From a virus: a DNA stretch of 28,965 nt. Shown one piece after another: positions 15,421-23,282 of this stretch. The notes below the pieces were generated by a model. The model was not told where the DNA came from and ran no database searches. It was given only the letters and a program-made list of their open reading frames with translations. The stretch lies in IMG/VR virus record IMGVR_UViG_3300013307_000043, positions 1-28,965 of that record. The stretch is one strand, 5' to 3'. Both the position numbers and the translations under genes were made by a program. How positions within the stretch are numbered: position 1 is the first letter of the stretch; the number at the start of each line of letters is the position of its first letter.

Positions 15421-15575
15421 CCGTCCAACCAATCTAGTACATGTTGTGCTACGTCTTCGACAGCAACGCGAACGTCACCTGCGAAGTGTGGAATGTTCGG
15501 AGGGTCGATGTGCGTGATTGCGTCTGGCACATCTTCCGGTTCACACTCAAGCGAGACGACTAGAATCGCCTTCAC
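15417..15575 (-). CDS. 52-residue protein between queD and the queE pair, unknown
   Basis: The GTG at 15575 overlaps the queD stop (GTGA), and its TGA overlaps the next ATG (ATGA). The product reads MKAILVVSLECEPEDVPDA, then THIDPPNIPHFAGD, then a helix VAVEDVAQHVLDWLD. The start looks like a short beta strand followed by helices, suggesting a compact alpha/beta domain. It has no known motif. As with the neighbouring small gene, its meaning lies in its position inside the preQ0 operon. Confidence 0.65.
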   Translation of the reverse strand: MKAILVVSLECEPEDVPDAITHIDPPNIPHFAGDVRVAVEDVAQHVLDWLDG

Positions 15576-16102
15576 TTGTCGACCTCCTTGGTCGGAGAGA
15601 ACTGGAAGCGAGCCATGTTGACTGACGTCTCCCAGACAGTCACATCGATGCTATAGATGTTCCTAGGCATTGCAGTGATCAGGTCGTTCGCGACCATCTC
15701 CTCATACATGTCGTGAGCGATCCACTTGGCGAGGTTCTCCGTCGTCGGGTCTCCCATTGTCGCTTGCAGACCAGGCAAGTACTGCTTCGAACCTTCATCG
15801 ACATTGACTCGCTCACCTGGTTCGAAGTCATCGACATCGAACATGTAGATGGGTCGAGCATATGGGTCAGCCACGTTGAGGAGCAGACGGTGGTCGTACG
15901 TCTCATCGAGATGTCCGCGGAACACCTTCTTCAGGGCTCCGTACTCGATCCCTCCGAGGATGCCCTTGTCGTTCAGTCTGCCCTGAAGCTCCATCGTGAC
16001 CCACATCGAGTGGCCATGGATCTGTTCGCACTTGCCAGGGAGCTCGAACAGTCTATGTGCGACCTCGATGTTGTGCTTGACCGCAATGGTCGTCATTGAC
16101 AT
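15572..16102 (-). CDS. queD: 6-carboxy-5,6,7,8-tetrahydropterin synthase
   Basis: 176 residues, ATG overlapping the queC stop (TGATG). PTPS/QueD motifs: VAHRLF (His16), LPGKCEQIHGHSMWV (Cys25 catalytic, His29 and His31 completing the zinc site), DETYDHRLLL (Asp70, His71 of the catalytic relay), DPTTENLAKWI and VWETS (Glu158, which binds the pterin). The enzyme turns dihydroneopterin triphosphate into carboxytetrahydropterin, the second step of the preQ0 route. It is longer than typical bacterial QueD (~120 residues) because of an insert at about residues 78-112 (DPYARPIYMFDVDD and after). Confidence 0.92.
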   Translation of the reverse strand: MSMTTIAVKHNIEVAHRLFELPGKCEQIHGHSMWVTMELQGRLNDKGILGGIEYGALKKVFRGHLDETYDHRLLLNVADPYARPIYMFDVDDFEPGERVNVDEGSKQYLPGLQATMGDPTTENLAKWIAHDMYEEMVANDLITAMPRNIYSIDVTVWETSVNMARFQFSPTKEVDK

Positions 16103-16818
16103 CAGACAGTCTCCCTCTTGAGTGCCTCGCGCCAGAACTGGTCGTCCTCGTACGGAGTCGGGTCAGCGTTGCCGGTCGATGCGATGGCCTCCAGACGCTC
16201 GACACACGTACCGCACTTGCCGCAGTGGATGTCTCCACCCTTGTAGCAGCTCCAGGTACGAGCGATGTCGACGTTGAGGTCGAAGGCACGCTGAGCGATC
16301 CAGTTCTTGTCCTTGTCGATGAAGGGTGTGTCGATGAAGAAGCCTGGCCTGATGAAACCCTCGTTGCCCAGGTTGATGGCTACATCAGTAGCGCCGATGA
16401 ACGCTGGACGACAGTCGGGATAGATGAAGTGGTCACCCGCGTGAACGCCTGTGCAGACCTTCTCGGCACCGATCGACACGGCGTAGCCTGCTGCGATGGA
16501 CAGCATGATCATGTTGCGATTGGGAACGACCGTCTGCTTCATCGACTCTTCCCCGTAGTGTCCTTCGGGGACATCGGTGTCGGTGACGAGCGAGCTACCT
16601 GACTCGGCGAACAGCTCCGTGAAGTCGAGGTCGACGATCTGCAAGTCGTTCCCGGAGAAGCCTGCCTGGTATGCAGCGAACTGCAACTCCTTCTTGTGGC
16701 GCTGTCCGTAGTCGAAGCTGATCGGGTACGCATCCCAACCCTGAGCGATGACGTGATGCAAGAGGGTCGTGCTGTCGAGCCCTCCGGACAGAACTACTAC
16801 TGCCTTACTGTCTGACAT
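16102..16818 (-). CDS. queC: 7-cyano-7-deazaguanine (preQ0) synthase
   Basis: 238 residues, ATG preceded by GGAGAA. The ATP pyrophosphatase loop SGGLDS (11-16), SFDYGQRH, VPNRNMIML, GVHAGDH with YPDCRP, and the zinc cluster WSCYKGGDIHCGKCGTC (Cys191, 199, 202, 205) are all intact. QueC uses two ATP and ammonia to turn 7-carboxy-7-deazaguanine into the nitrile preQ0. No glutamine amidotransferase domain is fused, unlike the Gat-QueC seen in some phages that make archaeosine-type DNA. Nothing resembling QueF, which would reduce preQ0 to preQ1, is seen in the window. It lies 8 bases after the primase gene. Confidence 0.95.
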   Translation of the reverse strand: MSDSKAVVVLSGGLDSTTLLHHVIAQGWDAYPISFDYGQRHKKELQFAAYQAGFSGNDLQIVDLDFTELFAESGSSLVTDTDVPEGHYGEESMKQTVVPNRNMIMLSIAAGYAVSIGAEKVCTGVHAGDHFIYPDCRPAFIGATDVAINLGNEGFIRPGFFIDTPFIDKDKNWIAQRAFDLNVDIARTWSCYKGGDIHCGKCGTCVERLEAIASTGNADPTPYEDDQFWREALKRETV

Positions 16819-16826
16819 TGTTTCTC

Positions 16827-19040
16827 CTATACCTTCGCTAGTGCTGGAATGACTGTTGGAAACAAAACCTCTGCCTTGCCGTTCTTCTGTCGAATGATCA
16901 AGTTGCGCTGCTCAAGTGTTTCGAACAGCTGTGTTGCATCTCTGGCGCTGAGGTGATATGCCTGCATAAGATACGATCGAGTCACGCCAGGTCTACGCTT
17001 GATGGCTCCGAGGATGTTGTCCAGCTGACGTTCAGCCTGACCCTTACCAACGTTAGCCATTACTTCCTTGACGAACATTCGCCAGTTCTCTCCGTACACA
17101 GCTGCACGAATGATGTCCTCCACCTCGACGATGATCGTCTCGTTGCGTTGTCTAGTCGCAGCCAAAAGAACGGCAGCCTTCAGGATGGACTTGGCTAGAC
17201 GATCAAACGTCGGAGTCATGATGTCAGCACGATCAGAACGAATACCTGAGTCAAGCATCTGCTGTTCCAGTTGGTTGTATCGGAACCAAGCGTCTGGTGT
17301 CAGCTTCGCATTGACCTTGACCTTCTCGTCGATCGTGATCTTGGTACCCTTGACAGTCATCTGGATCGTACGGTTGTAGAAGCTGTACATCTCTTCTAGT
17401 TCCGTACGAATGACTTCGCGATTGCTGTCGGTAACGTCTGTAGGAGGACCAAGAGGTCGTACTCTGTTGACGTCTGACTCGGCGGTGATGAAGACGAACC
17501 TAGGCATGAAGCCGGAGCTGACCTGTTCGAAGCTGAGAAGGCTGGTGATCTTGTCCTTGATACCACCTGCGAAGATGATCAGGCATGGATCTCGAACCTC
17601 GACTGACTCTTTCCGCAACACACGCTTCTGCATCTTGCCGTCGTACAGCTTAGTGAACAGCTCGGGCATGCCTGCGTAGTAGTCCTTCTTGGTGATCATC
17701 TCGAGCAGACCGGAGAACTCATCTCGCAGGAACACACTGGGCTTGCCTGCTCTGGTCGACAGCGATGTCAGAAGACCTTCGATCGATCCATCAGTCGCCA
17801 TGAGGATGTCATCGTTCACTTCCATCGCTAGGTCCATCGCGATGTCCATTGCTGTCGACTTCCTCGTCAGAGTCGTGTCGGCCAGAATCATGAACCAGAG
17901 ATTCGGCTTGATCGTCCCAAACGAAGTGGGCAACTGGACAGCTCCTGCAAGAAGCGACGATAGTACAGTGAAAGCTCCAGCCTGGTGGTACTGCGGCGCA
18001 GCGTCTCCCAATGACTTGGCCCACTCGATGTACCTCTCAATGAACGTGTCTTCGCCTTCGATGATCGCCTTTCTTTCCTCGTCGGAAACAAGTGGCTCAT
18101 CGAAGAGGTCTTTCAGGACTGCTGCGTCGGTGCTCTGCTGGTGCTTGAGTTCAGCCCTACAGACATCCTTCCACAGTTGAACAAGCGGTGCTCCACGCTT
18201 CTCGTACTTATTGCAAGCCGCATTCATCACGATCGACATGACCTGCTGAGCGTTGAAGCCTGCCTCGAACAGAAGCATCTCCAACTTCCATAGAGGCTCA
18301 GACCAGGAAGCATCCTCAGGAAGAGGTTCCTGATACAGTCTCCAGATAGTCGGGTTCAGCTTGAGACGTTCCTTCTGCAACAGCTCTTCGCCGTCAATGA
18401 ACTCAGTCGGCATAGGAACATCGATGTGCTGGAAGCCCTGCACAGTGTCATAGAACTCATCGAAGTCAGTCAGGCTGTACTTGACCTTGTCGATCTCGAC
18501 GATCTGTACTGTCGGAGTCGTGGCGTACTTGTAGTTGTACGTAAAGGGTAGCCGCAAGAGCTGCGTCAGATCCCAACCACTACGGTCTGCACCGTTGTCT
18601 GCATGCCCATAGGCAATGCGCTGACTAATGTTCTCTGCATCGTCTGGGTCGACTTCTTCATCGAACATCCAGAGACCCTGAAAGCGTCCAGGCGAGGACT
18701 CAATCAGGATCGACGGCTTCATGAACAGTTCATCGGGCTGACACGTGTCTAGGTCAGACCAGGCGCAAGGAGTGTAGGAGACGTTCTCCTTCTTCCTGCG
18801 TCGCGTGTCGAAGAGATGGGGACAAAACCAGACGTTGTGTCCCTGATACACTTTGTTGATCAGGTCCAACGCCTGCGGGATTTCGTTTGGGTACTTGAAG
18901 AACTGTTCCCGAAACTTCTTCGGATCTCTGTCGCGAGTTCCGTATGCGATGCAGAAGTAACCAGTCCCGTTGCCGAACAGAAGCTGGAGGAACGTGCTCC
19001 TACGCTTATCTGTTTCGGCCGAGATGTCAACTACTTCCAC
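16827..19040 (-). CDS. Primase-polymerase / helicase (AEP plus DUF3987-like ATPase)
   Basis: 737 residues with a GTG start 6 bases after GGAAAGG. Residues ~90-175 look like an archaeo-eukaryotic-type primase: WSDLDTC (Asp96, Asp98), ILIESSPGRFQGLW and LLRLPFTYNYK. The usual His after SSPGR-aromatic is Gln121 here. Residues ~340-620 resemble the DUF3987 helicase module, with a Walker A-like ADTTLTRKST (RKS replacing GKS) near 387-396 and a Walker B-like VFLRDEFSGLL (Asp440, Glu441). The last ~75 residues look like a winged helix (RRPGVTRSYLMQAYHLSARD). I infer that it primes and unwinds DNA for the fused polymerase. A strong hairpin precedes it. Confidence 0.75.
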   Translation of the reverse strand: MEVVDISAETDKRRSTFLQLLFGNGTGYFCIAYGTRDRDPKKFREQFFKYPNEIPQALDLINKVYQGHNVWFCPHLFDTRRRKKENVSYTPCAWSDLDTCQPDELFMKPSILIESSPGRFQGLWMFDEEVDPDDAENISQRIAYGHADNGADRSGWDLTQLLRLPFTYNYKYATTPTVQIVEIDKVKYSLTDFDEFYDTVQGFQHIDVPMPTEFIDGEELLQKERLKLNPTIWRLYQEPLPEDASWSEPLWKLEMLLFEAGFNAQQVMSIVMNAACNKYEKRGAPLVQLWKDVCRAELKHQQSTDAAVLKDLFDEPLVSDEERKAIIEGEDTFIERYIEWAKSLGDAAPQYHQAGAFTVLSSLLAGAVQLPTSFGTIKPNLWFMILADTTLTRKSTAMDIAMDLAMEVNDDILMATDGSIEGLLTSLSTRAGKPSVFLRDEFSGLLEMITKKDYYAGMPELFTKLYDGKMQKRVLRKESVEVRDPCLIIFAGGIKDKITSLLSFEQVSSGFMPRFVFITAESDVNRVRPLGPPTDVTDSNREVIRTELEEMYSFYNRTIQMTVKGTKITIDEKVKVNAKLTPDAWFRYNQLEQQMLDSGIRSDRADIMTPTFDRLAKSILKAAVLLAATRQRNETIIVEVEDIIRAAVYGENWRMFVKEVMANVGKGQAERQLDNILGAIKRRPGVTRSYLMQAYHLSARDATQLFETLEQRNLIIRQKNGKAEVLFPTVIPALAKV

Positions 19041-19071
19041 GGTACACCTTTCCAGTCAAAGGGTTTGGAGA

Positions 19072-19114
19072 GGGCGGCTCCTGCCCTACGGGGGATGAGA
19101 AGCAGGAGCCGCCC
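19072..19114 (-). terminator. Perfect 13-bp hairpin between DUF669-like gene and primase
   Basis: GGGCGGCTCCTGC (19072-19084) pairs perfectly with 19102-19114 across a 17-base loop. On the - strand it lies 15 bases after the DUF669-like stop and before the primase ribosome site, and no T-run follows. It may be a U-less partial terminator that lowers primase and queC-folE expression, or an RNA end stabiliser. Confidence 0.6.
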
Positions 19115-19129
19115 GGTCTTCAGGTCGTA

Positions 19130-19651
19130 CTACGGGAGAAGCGAACCGCTCCCGCCGCCCGAACCCGATCCGGCGTCCGCCAGAGCCTTGAAGCCCTTGA
19201 CGTCGTTCTTCCAGATGATCTCCTCCGGGTTCTCCGAACGCTCCATCGCGTACTTGTCCTTGACCTTCGCGATGACTGCGAGCACCTTCTCACCCAGGAA
19301 GTCGTCGGCAGGCGGGATCTGACCCGACTCCAGCGCGTCCAGGTGTCCGGTGGCCTTGCAGAGCTGGGCGAGGGAGTAGAGTGCACCCTCGAACAGCATC
19401 ACGTTGGCCCAGAACTTGCGATCGGCGTACGGGCCCTCCTGAACGTTCAGCGTGACAGCCCAGTAGGGCTTGCCGTTGTGCTTCTCGCTCGTGGAGAACC
19501 GGAGGTCGATCTCCGTGATGGCGCACAGGTACTTGCCGGACGGAACGGGGGAGAAGTCCCTCGCCTCCGAACCTGCCTCTTCCTGGCTGAAGTTCACACG
19601 GATGGTGCTCGGGTCGAAGTCGACCTGGGGTTCTGCTGACTTGCTCGGCAT
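19130..19651 (-). CDS. DUF669-like, putative ssDNA-binding protein
   Basis: 173 residues. The core, VPSGKYLCAITEIDL then HNGKPYWAVTLNVQEG and DRKFWANVML, resembles the phage DUF669 family, often found beside recombinases and thought to bind single strands. A helical part follows (YSLAQLCKATGHLDALE). The C-terminal 16 residues form a flexible tail (SGSGGGSGSLLP), reminiscent of SSB tails but without the acidic tip. It sits between the Sak4-like recombinase and the primase. The DNA-binding role is inferred from family and place. Confidence 0.65.
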   Translation of the reverse strand: MPSKSAEPQVDFDPSTIRVNFSQEEAGSEARDFSPVPSGKYLCAITEIDLRFSTSEKHNGKPYWAVTLNVQEGPYADRKFWANVMLFEGALYSLAQLCKATGHLDALESGQIPPADDFLGEKVLAVIAKVKDKYAMERSENPEEIIWKNDVKGFKALADAGSGSGGGSGSLLP

Positions 19652-19699
19652 AACAGTATCTCACTTTCTCGGTGTGTACAGCATCACAGTATTACAGTT

Positions 19700-20467
19700 T
19701 CACTCTTCGCTACCATTGATCATGTCAAAAAGCTTCTGCATCGTCGGATCCTCGATCACCTGCGGTAGCTGACCGGTGCGATCCTTGGCGATGATCGTTT
19801 CGGTCTTTGTTGTGAGGAGTAGGCGCTTCTCCAAGTTCTCGCCGTTGTCCTTCACATTCTTGATGTAGTAGTACACTACAATGTCCAGGAAGGCGGCGAC
19901 CTCGTCTGCCATCTTTCCGGAGAGGGAAGGCTTGGTTGTGACCATGCCAGTACGTTCGTTCTTGTCGTCCTTCTTGAGTGCCGTGAAGATGGTGTTCATC
20001 GGAAGGTCACGGAAGGCTCGGACGAAGCGTCGGATCTGTTCGAGGTTCTTGCCCCACTCTCGCATCGAGGGGACGTCGATCTCTCGGTCTGGCTTCTCCT
20101 TGATCAAGTCCTCCATGATGTTGTACATGTTGAACTTCTGGATCTCAGTCAGAGAGTCCAGGATCACGGTCGAGTAGCCGGAGTTGCCACGAAGCAGTTC
20201 GTCATAGACCTTCTGCATCTCGTCCCAGGTTGTCACGCGAACCTGATCAACACCTGGGTAGCGACGGACGAGAGACTCGGTACCGCCCTCGAAGTCGATG
20301 ATGAGTGCAGGACTCAGATCGACACACTCGGCAGCAGAGCCTGCCAAGGTCGTCTTGCCGACACCTGAGTCACCGTAGATCAGGATGTTCATGTACCGAG
20401 ACCGCTGCTGTACCGGAAGGACCTTGAGCCCTCCGAGGGTCTTTGCCGTCAGGACTTCAGTCGTCAC
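19700..20467 (-). CDS. Sak4-like RecA-fold recombinase ATPase
   Basis: 255 residues, GTG start overlapping the exonuclease stop (TAGTG). Walker A GDSGVGKTT (32-40), LIIDFEGGTESL (the second acidic strand typical of AAA_24/Sak4), and Walker B VILDSLTEI (Asp104) with IFTALKKDD after it identify a RecA-core ATPase. It is the size of Sak4 single-strand annealing proteins and lacks the extra domains of full RecA. Flanked by a Cas4/RecB-like nuclease and a DUF669-like protein, it completes a phage recombination module for repair and replication restart. Confidence 0.8.
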   Translation of the reverse strand: MTTEVLTAKTLGGLKVLPVQQRSRYMNILIYGDSGVGKTTLAGSAAECVDLSPALIIDFEGGTESLVRRYPGVDQVRVTTWDEMQKVYDELLRGNSGYSTVILDSLTEIQKFNMYNIMEDLIKEKPDREIDVPSMREWGKNLEQIRRFVRAFRDLPMNTIFTALKKDDKNERTGMVTTKPSLSGKMADEVAAFLDIVVYYYIKNVKDNGENLEKRLLLTTKTETIIAKDRTGQLPQVIEDPTMQKLFDMINGSEE

Positions 20468-21765
20468 TACTCTCCACCTTGCTTGTCGGTACTGAGTTCC
20501 TTGACCCAGTAGTGCTTGTCGCGCTTCTCGAACAGAGTGTCCAACATGTACTTGTAGTCGCCCTGTCGGTTCTTCTCCAAGCAGGGTTGACGGAAAGCAC
20601 AGAAGCCACAGTTGAACCTACCAGCTGATGGGTAGATACGGAGACCAGGATCGATCATGTCGGCCGCCTCATAGAAGAGGTTCCGTTCGATCTCGTAGAG
20701 CTCCTCTTCCGTCTTCACGATCTGGTAACGACCGTGGAAACGTTCGCCTTCGTTCTTGAGGTGCTCCAGAATGTCGTCGTAGAAGCCAGCCTCGTACGCT
20801 TCGGTGTCGTTCTCCTTCACCGTCTTCAGGTACGTGTCGTAGTCACAGGGCTGCTGCTTGTTCTTGGAGTACGCACAACCAAGACGAATGACCTTGTTCC
20901 TAGCTGGAGGCTGTGGGTAGGCCTTCTTCAGCTCGACGTAGACGAAACCTCGGACGTTGATTCCGAGCTTTCGACGGAGAGCCATAACGTATGATCCGAT
21001 TTGGTCATCAAGCTCGAGGAACTCATCGCGATCCTGCCCCGAGGAGTCACCACGAGCCAGACGTGCTGCAGTCTTCCAGTCGACGATCCAGTACTGTCCA
21101 TGCTTGTCCTCCGCTAGAAGGTCGATCCGTCCTGCGAGAGCTACGACGAGTCCACGAACGATGAGCATGTGGTAGTACTCGACCTGCTCGCTAGTAGCAT
21201 TGTCCCAACCACCAATACGCTCGAACCACTCGTCGATCGTCTTCTTACATCGAACGCAGTGACAGAAGAGGTACTCGCCTGTGTCAGGGTTCTGAATCGG
21301 AACGATGAACTCAACCTCCACCTTCAAGGGAGTCCAGCCCTGATCGACAACGGGTGCAATGTCGTTGCAGTAGTACTCGATCATGCCCTTGCCGAGCTCG
21401 ACACGTTCGTTGTACTCTGCCTCGGTCTCTTCCCGAGTGAAGAAGGTCTCGTCGAATGCCTTCAGGTACTTCTTCTTCTGGTCCTCGCACTCGTTGGCGA
21501 ACACATTGATGGCTGTGTTCTTGACGATCGTACGATCCCACTGCCAGGTGTCTGGGTCGTACAGTGTCTCCATGGCCTTGTGGAAGGCAACACCGAACTC
21601 CAACGGCTTAGCCGTCACCTGTGGGTAGTAGAAGTCCTGGAAGACCCAAGACCATCTGCGCCTGCAACCTCGAAACGAGCGACGCTCGGAGGTATGAACC
21701 TCGTGCACCAGGCGCTGGTTGATCATGTCGCGCACGAGTTGTCCAACATCATCAGTCACTAACAC
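20467..21765 (-). CDS. Cas4/RecB-like PD-(D/E)XK exonuclease with Fe-S cysteines
   Basis: 432 residues from a GTG at 21765 that lies 6 bases after AAGGA; an upstream ATG at 21780 contains that ribosome site and is less likely. Motifs: FRGCRRRW (first cluster Cys), FGVAFHKAMETLY (GxxxH helix), LAGRIDLLAEDKHGQYWIVD followed by WKT (motif II Asp and III Asp-x-Lys), a QIGSYVMAL helix, and FNCGFCAFRQPCL (three Cys near the C-terminus). This matches Cas4/AddB-type nucleases that resect DNA ends. It is the first gene after a promoter with a perfect TATAAT and feeds the Sak4-like protein. Confidence 0.8.
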   Translation of the reverse strand: MLVTDDVGQLVRDMINQRLVHEVHTSERRSFRGCRRRWSWVFQDFYYPQVTAKPLEFGVAFHKAMETLYDPDTWQWDRTIVKNTAINVFANECEDQKKKYLKAFDETFFTREETEAEYNERVELGKGMIEYYCNDIAPVVDQGWTPLKVEVEFIVPIQNPDTGEYLFCHCVRCKKTIDEWFERIGGWDNATSEQVEYYHMLIVRGLVVALAGRIDLLAEDKHGQYWIVDWKTAARLARGDSSGQDRDEFLELDDQIGSYVMALRRKLGINVRGFVYVELKKAYPQPPARNKVIRLGCAYSKNKQQPCDYDTYLKTVKENDTEAYEAGFYDDILEHLKNEGERFHGRYQIVKTEEELYEIERNLFYEAADMIDPGLRIYPSAGRFNCGFCAFRQPCLEKNRQGDYKYMLDTLFEKRDKHYWVKELSTDKQGGE

Positions 21766-21803
21766 AGACGTTCCTTTCATTTGGCTTGCTGTGCTATAGG
21801 TCT

Positions 21804-21833
21804 ATTATATCTTGCATGAGGTTGCTGAAGCAA
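21804..21833 (-). promoter_or_regulatory. Sigma70-like promoter of recombination-primase-preQ0 unit
   Basis: On the - strand TTGCTT (21833-21828) and a perfect TATAAT (21809-21804) are 18 bases apart, leaving about 32 bases of leader before the GTG at 21765. It lies in the 102-base gap between the exonuclease and the next small gene, the only sizeable gap in this part of the arm. Confidence 0.75.
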
Positions 21834-21867
21834 GATGGATGAGCGAACTTTCTTGGAGGAAGTTTCG

Positions 21868-22071
21868 TTAGGCATGGATGTATTCGAGACAGAGCCTGCA
21901 TGTGACCTTCGACTTGTCACGTGTAGCGATACCGTCTGCTTCGTCCATCTCCGCTACGACGGCACCATACTCGTGCGCTACTATAGGGACGTAGCAGATA
22001 GGTCCGCCACGTGTGTAGCCCTCACCCGACACCTCCACCTCGACCCAGGAGTCAAACCCCTCGTCAACCAT
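21868..22071 (-). CDS. 67-residue Cys-containing protein, unknown
   Basis: The ATG at 22071 lies 8 bases inside the end of the preceding gene. The product starts MVDEGFDSWVEVEVSGEGY, contains GPICYVPIVAHEYG and ends KVTCRLCLEYIHA. The terminal CxxC with an earlier Cys suggests a small zinc-binding fold of a type common in actinobacterial phage early regions. No family can be named. It is the last gene before the 21804 promoter. Confidence 0.55.
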   Translation of the reverse strand: MVDEGFDSWVEVEVSGEGYTRGGPICYVPIVAHEYGAVVAEMDEADGIATRDKSKVTCRLCLEYIHA

Positions 22072-22273
22072 TACGGATCACTTCCCTCAAGGAAAGCGCG
22101 TCCAACACGTCACGAAGACCACAGGCTGTATGCTTCTTGTCAGTGCATTCGCAATGGGCTGCAGCGATGTTTGCCAGGACCAAAGCAGCCTTGCGTGCAT
22201 CCTCTGGATCGATCTCGTCCATGAGGTGCCTCTCCATTCGTGGGTACCTGTGATTGTGGATGTCGCTGCCCAT
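22064..22273 (-). CDS. 69-residue protein with Cys/His cluster, unknown
   Basis: The start is the ATG at 22273, which overlaps the stop of the upstream gene (TGATG); the longer frame upstream overlaps that gene out of phase. The product has DEIDPEDARKAALVLANIAA followed by AHCECTDKKHTACGLRDVL, where three Cys and two His in 15 residues could bind zinc. The helices before and after suggest a compact helical fold. No family is recognised. Confidence 0.6.
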   Translation of the reverse strand: MGSDIHNHRYPRMERHLMDEIDPEDARKAALVLANIAAAHCECTDKKHTACGLRDVLDALSLREVIRNG

Positions 22274-22614
22274 CAGACAGGCTCGAGAGGGTTGTTGGGT
22301 ACGTCCTCGGCGTCTGGAAGGAGGTTCACACCTTGACCCACACAGGCACGCATGCGCTGTTCGTCCGACGCCAGAGAGGTTGGCCTGCCACATCCGACAC
22401 AGACCCACCAACCGTACTTGGCACCTCTGAACCAGCTACTGAAGCGCTTACCCGTTCGGCAGCCACCTGACCCAGAGCTCTCACAGAACATGGTCGGCTT
22501 GGCAAAGAGGCCTTCGACCTTCCAAGACCCTTCGACATGTTCAAGATTGTCATGCTGGAGGAAAGAATCGGCGTCAGCGTTGTCCTCGAAGGAAAGAACC
22601 ACGTACCTAGCCAT
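22273..22614 (-). CDS. 113-residue zinc-ribbon-like protein, unknown
   Basis: The ATG at 22614 overlaps the preceding gene's stop by 8 bases. The N-terminus is MARYVVLSFEDNADADSFL, a ferredoxin-like strand-helix start. The middle has MFCESSGSGGCRTGKRFSSW and WWVCVGCGRP, giving paired Cys that suggest one zinc ribbon. A short C-terminal tail ends PDAEDVPNNPLEPV. Similar small proteins are frequent in phage early regions, but the role is unknown. Confidence 0.6.
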   Translation of the reverse strand: MARYVVLSFEDNADADSFLQHDNLEHVEGSWKVEGLFAKPTMFCESSGSGGCRTGKRFSSWFRGAKYGWWVCVGCGRPTSLASDEQRMRACVGQGVNLLPDAEDVPNNPLEPV

Positions 22615-22822
22615 TCTTCCTCAGTCCCCTATCGACAAGATGACTCAAGAGCCGTTCGCAGAACTTGAGCTGTGCTGTATTGGACAGGAGCTCGACCTGG
22701 TTCTTGCCTGGCCTTTGTAGGGTCACGACAAGGTCACTACTGACCTGTTCTCCGATTGTCATGATCATGTCGCCGAGCTCGCCCCATGTAACAGGAGTGT
22801 CCCTCTTCAACTGGTCATCCAT
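22607..22822 (-). CDS. 71-residue protein, unknown
   Basis: The ATG at 22822 has GGAGTG about 8 bases upstream and overlaps the previous gene's end. The product is amphipathic and helical (TWGELGDMIMTIGEQVSSD, then NTAQLKFCERLLSHLVDR) with no motif. It overlaps the following gene by 8 bases, consistent with a coupled operon. Confidence 0.55.
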   Translation of the reverse strand: MDDQLKRDTPVTWGELGDMIMTIGEQVSSDLVVTLQRPGKNQVELLSNTAQLKFCERLLSHLVDRGLRKNG

Positions 22823-23282
22823 ACTGGATCACTCCATCCACCCTCGTAGCACCGCAGCCCTCTTCGCCGGTCTTGTTGGTGCAGCAGTGTTCGATCTTCG
22901 GCTCTTGTGGCTCCTCGATCGGTCCCATCTCGTCGACAGGCACTGCACCGAAGGCACGCATGGTCATCTCGATCGGGTTCAGATTGATCTGCTTCTCGGA
23001 CTCGACCCAGAAGTGATCGTGCTGCTTCTGGAACTCGATGTACTTGTGCGCCCAGTCGTCAGAGTTCATGACGACTTCCATCGTTGAGAGACCCGCGAAC
23101 GAGTAGTACAGCCGCTTGGTACGGCCATCCTCATCGTCCTTGACCTCGATCACGATGTAGGCATCGTCCACGTGGAAGCGCTCGACACGATCGAACCCGA
23201 ACTTGAGACGTGTGCGCTGGTACGGACCGACTGGCTTGAGGAGTTCCAGAACGATGTACCCGTCTTGCTTAGGCCTCTCCAT
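22815..23282 (-). CDS. 155-residue protein with C-terminal Cys motif, unknown
   Basis: The start is the ATG at 23282, preceded by GGAGCAGG; the longer frame to 23378 would overlap the upstream gene. The product begins MERPKQDGYIVLELLKPVG and is beta-rich through FDRVERFHVDDAYIVIEVKD and RLYYSFAGL. A helix follows (DWAHKYIEFQKQHDHFW). The C-terminal region has EHCCTNKTGEEGCGATR, three Cys that may bind metal. No family is recognised. Overlaps at both ends place it in the SNF2 transcription unit. Confidence 0.6.
   Translation of the reverse strand: MERPKQDGYIVLELLKPVGPYQRTRLKFGFDRVERFHVDDAYIVIEVKDDEDGRTKRLYYSFAGLSTMEVVMNSDDWAHKYIEFQKQHDHFWVESEKQINLNPIEMTMRAFGAVPVDEMGPIEEPQEPKIEHCCTNKTGEEGCGATRVDGVIQYG

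Noticed and set aside
19653-19697. ACAG repeated at 8-base steps (19678, 19686, 19694), possible iterons
   Set aside because: Only four-base matches in a short gap; too weak to separate from chance.
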